Of a stretch of 61,198 nt of DNA, positions 60,764 through 61,198 are shown one piece after another. Source of the stretch: Gemmatimonadota bacterium (lineage in GTDB: Bacteria > Gemmatimonadota > Gemmatimonadetes > Longimicrobiales > Longimicrobiaceae); contig JAQBQD010000155.1 of the NCBI GenBank assembly GCA_028287185.1, positions 97,609-158,806 of the forward strand, read 5' to 3'. Within the stretch, counting starts at the first letter, position 1. Every line of letters starts with the position of its first letter. Below the pieces are notes generated by a model. It did no database searches. It was not told the origin of the DNA and saw nothing but the letters and a program-made list of their open reading frames with translations. Position numbers and translations under genes: made by a program.

Positions 60764-61198
60764 TCAGGAGCCGCCGCCGGGCTTCGCGTCGGTCTCTCCC
60801 CTGGCATCGGCGTCCGCCGAGGGCGTGAGCGCCAGCGTGTACGGGCCGGTCTGCCCGGCGCGCCGGGCATTGGCGCGCACCACGTACACGCCGCCCGCGG
60901 GGGCGGTCACGCTCAGGCGCGCGTCCGTGCCGCCCGCGCCGTTGTCGTCCCATCCCAGCTCCTCGAACTTGCCGCCGTTCATCCGCCCCCACGACAGGTA
61001 CGCGTCGAACGCGGGCGAGCGCATCTCCACCGTGACGGCCTGCCCGGCCTGCGCGGCGAAGAAGTACAGGTCATACAGCGAGCCGTCCTCCAGGCGCGGG
61101 TCGCCGTCCTGCAGCGTGCCCGCGGCGGCGGCTCCGGAAGGCAGCGGCCGCATGGGCGGCAGGCCGGCGGAGGTGGCGCCGTCGCCGCGCGGCGGGGC
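60764..61198 (-). CDS. PPC-domain (pre-peptidase C-terminal) exported protein, 5' end missing
   Basis: The frame continues past the right edge of the window. The visible 145 codons hold a bacterial pre-peptidase C-terminal domain: GDPRLEDGSLYDLYFFAAQA, AVTVEMRSPAFDAYLSWGRM, WDDNGAGGTDARLSVTAPAG and YVVRANARRAGQTGPYTLAL. These beta-sandwich domains sit at the ends of secreted proteases and surface proteins. The domain is followed by an acidic tail and the stop. The N-terminal, probably catalytic or signal-bearing, part lies outside the window. Confidence 0.8.
   Translation of the reverse strand, partial: APPRGDGATSAGLPPMRPLPSGAAAAGTLQDGDPRLEDGSLYDLYFFAAQAGQAVTVEMRSPAFDAYLSWGRMNGGKFEELGWDDNGAGGTDARLSVTAPAGGVYVVRANARRAGQTGPYTLALTPSADADARGETDAKPGGGS

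Overview
The window (61,198 bp, by eye roughly 70% G+C) is a bacterial chromosome segment containing the replication-origin neighbourhood. The classical order mnmE-yidC-yidD-rnpA-rpmH (minus strand) lies beside dnaA, a DnaA-box cluster and dnaN (plus strand). The G+C content, the many exported families of unknown role, a GWxTD-like protein, BamA/TamA-type surface proteins and LmbE-type hydrolases suggest a Gemmatimonadota (Longimicrobium-like) genome. That assignment is inference; no 16S rRNA gene is present.

Layout. 1-8.1 kb: core replication, translation and membrane-insertion genes and the probable oriC (about 6.65-6.91 kb), with DnaA boxes next to a run of CTA triplets resembling DnaA-trios. 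8.3-10.9 kb: two consecutive genes, each interrupted by one in-frame TAG. 11-13.8 kb: an exported protein joining a kinase-like segment to an outer-membrane barrel. 14-18.5 kb: an amino-acid module (PLP ammonia-lyase, APC permease, PLP aminotransferase, isochorismatase-like hydrolase). 18.7-22.3 kb: a membrane-GNAT fusion, a GWxTD-like exported protein and an NTF2-like exported protein. 22.5-24.7 kb: a clearly AT-richer two-gene island (dGTPase-like HD hydrolase plus a protein with a primase-like motif), probably acquired and possibly a defence cassette. 24.7-28.7 kb: a ferric-iron/phosphonate-type ABC importer. 29.3-33.9 kb: a compact lanthipeptide-type operon with a strong promoter, two related small precursors, a lyase-kinase-cyclase synthetase with intact zinc ligands, an overlapping unrecognised 361-aa protein and a strong terminator. 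34-42 kb: LmbE hydrolase, EEP hydrolase, NudC-like, VOC protein, gene remnants and a GH15 enzyme. 42.1-46 kb: a 1,284-aa KAP-type P-loop NTPase with extra N-terminal domains. 46.2-52.5 kb: exported or membrane proteins, a CsoR/FrmR-type repressor with its operator, and small membrane proteins. 52.8-55.3 kb: an Nramp transporter-universal stress protein-esterase operon. 55.6-61.2 kb: lipoprotein, aldo/keto reductase, DJ-1/PfpI protein, DUF4259 protein, a large membrane protein and a PPC-domain protein cut by the window edge.

The strongest candidate for an undescribed system is the lanthipeptide-type operon. Its two precursors share an unusual leader motif, no transporter or protease is encoded beside it, and the last gene is of unknown function but translationally coupled to the synthetase. 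Second is the dGTPase/primase-like island. Third is the KAP NTPase with McrB-N-like and Clp-N-like regions. No rRNA, tRNA, CRISPR array, insertion sequence or complete prophage was seen.
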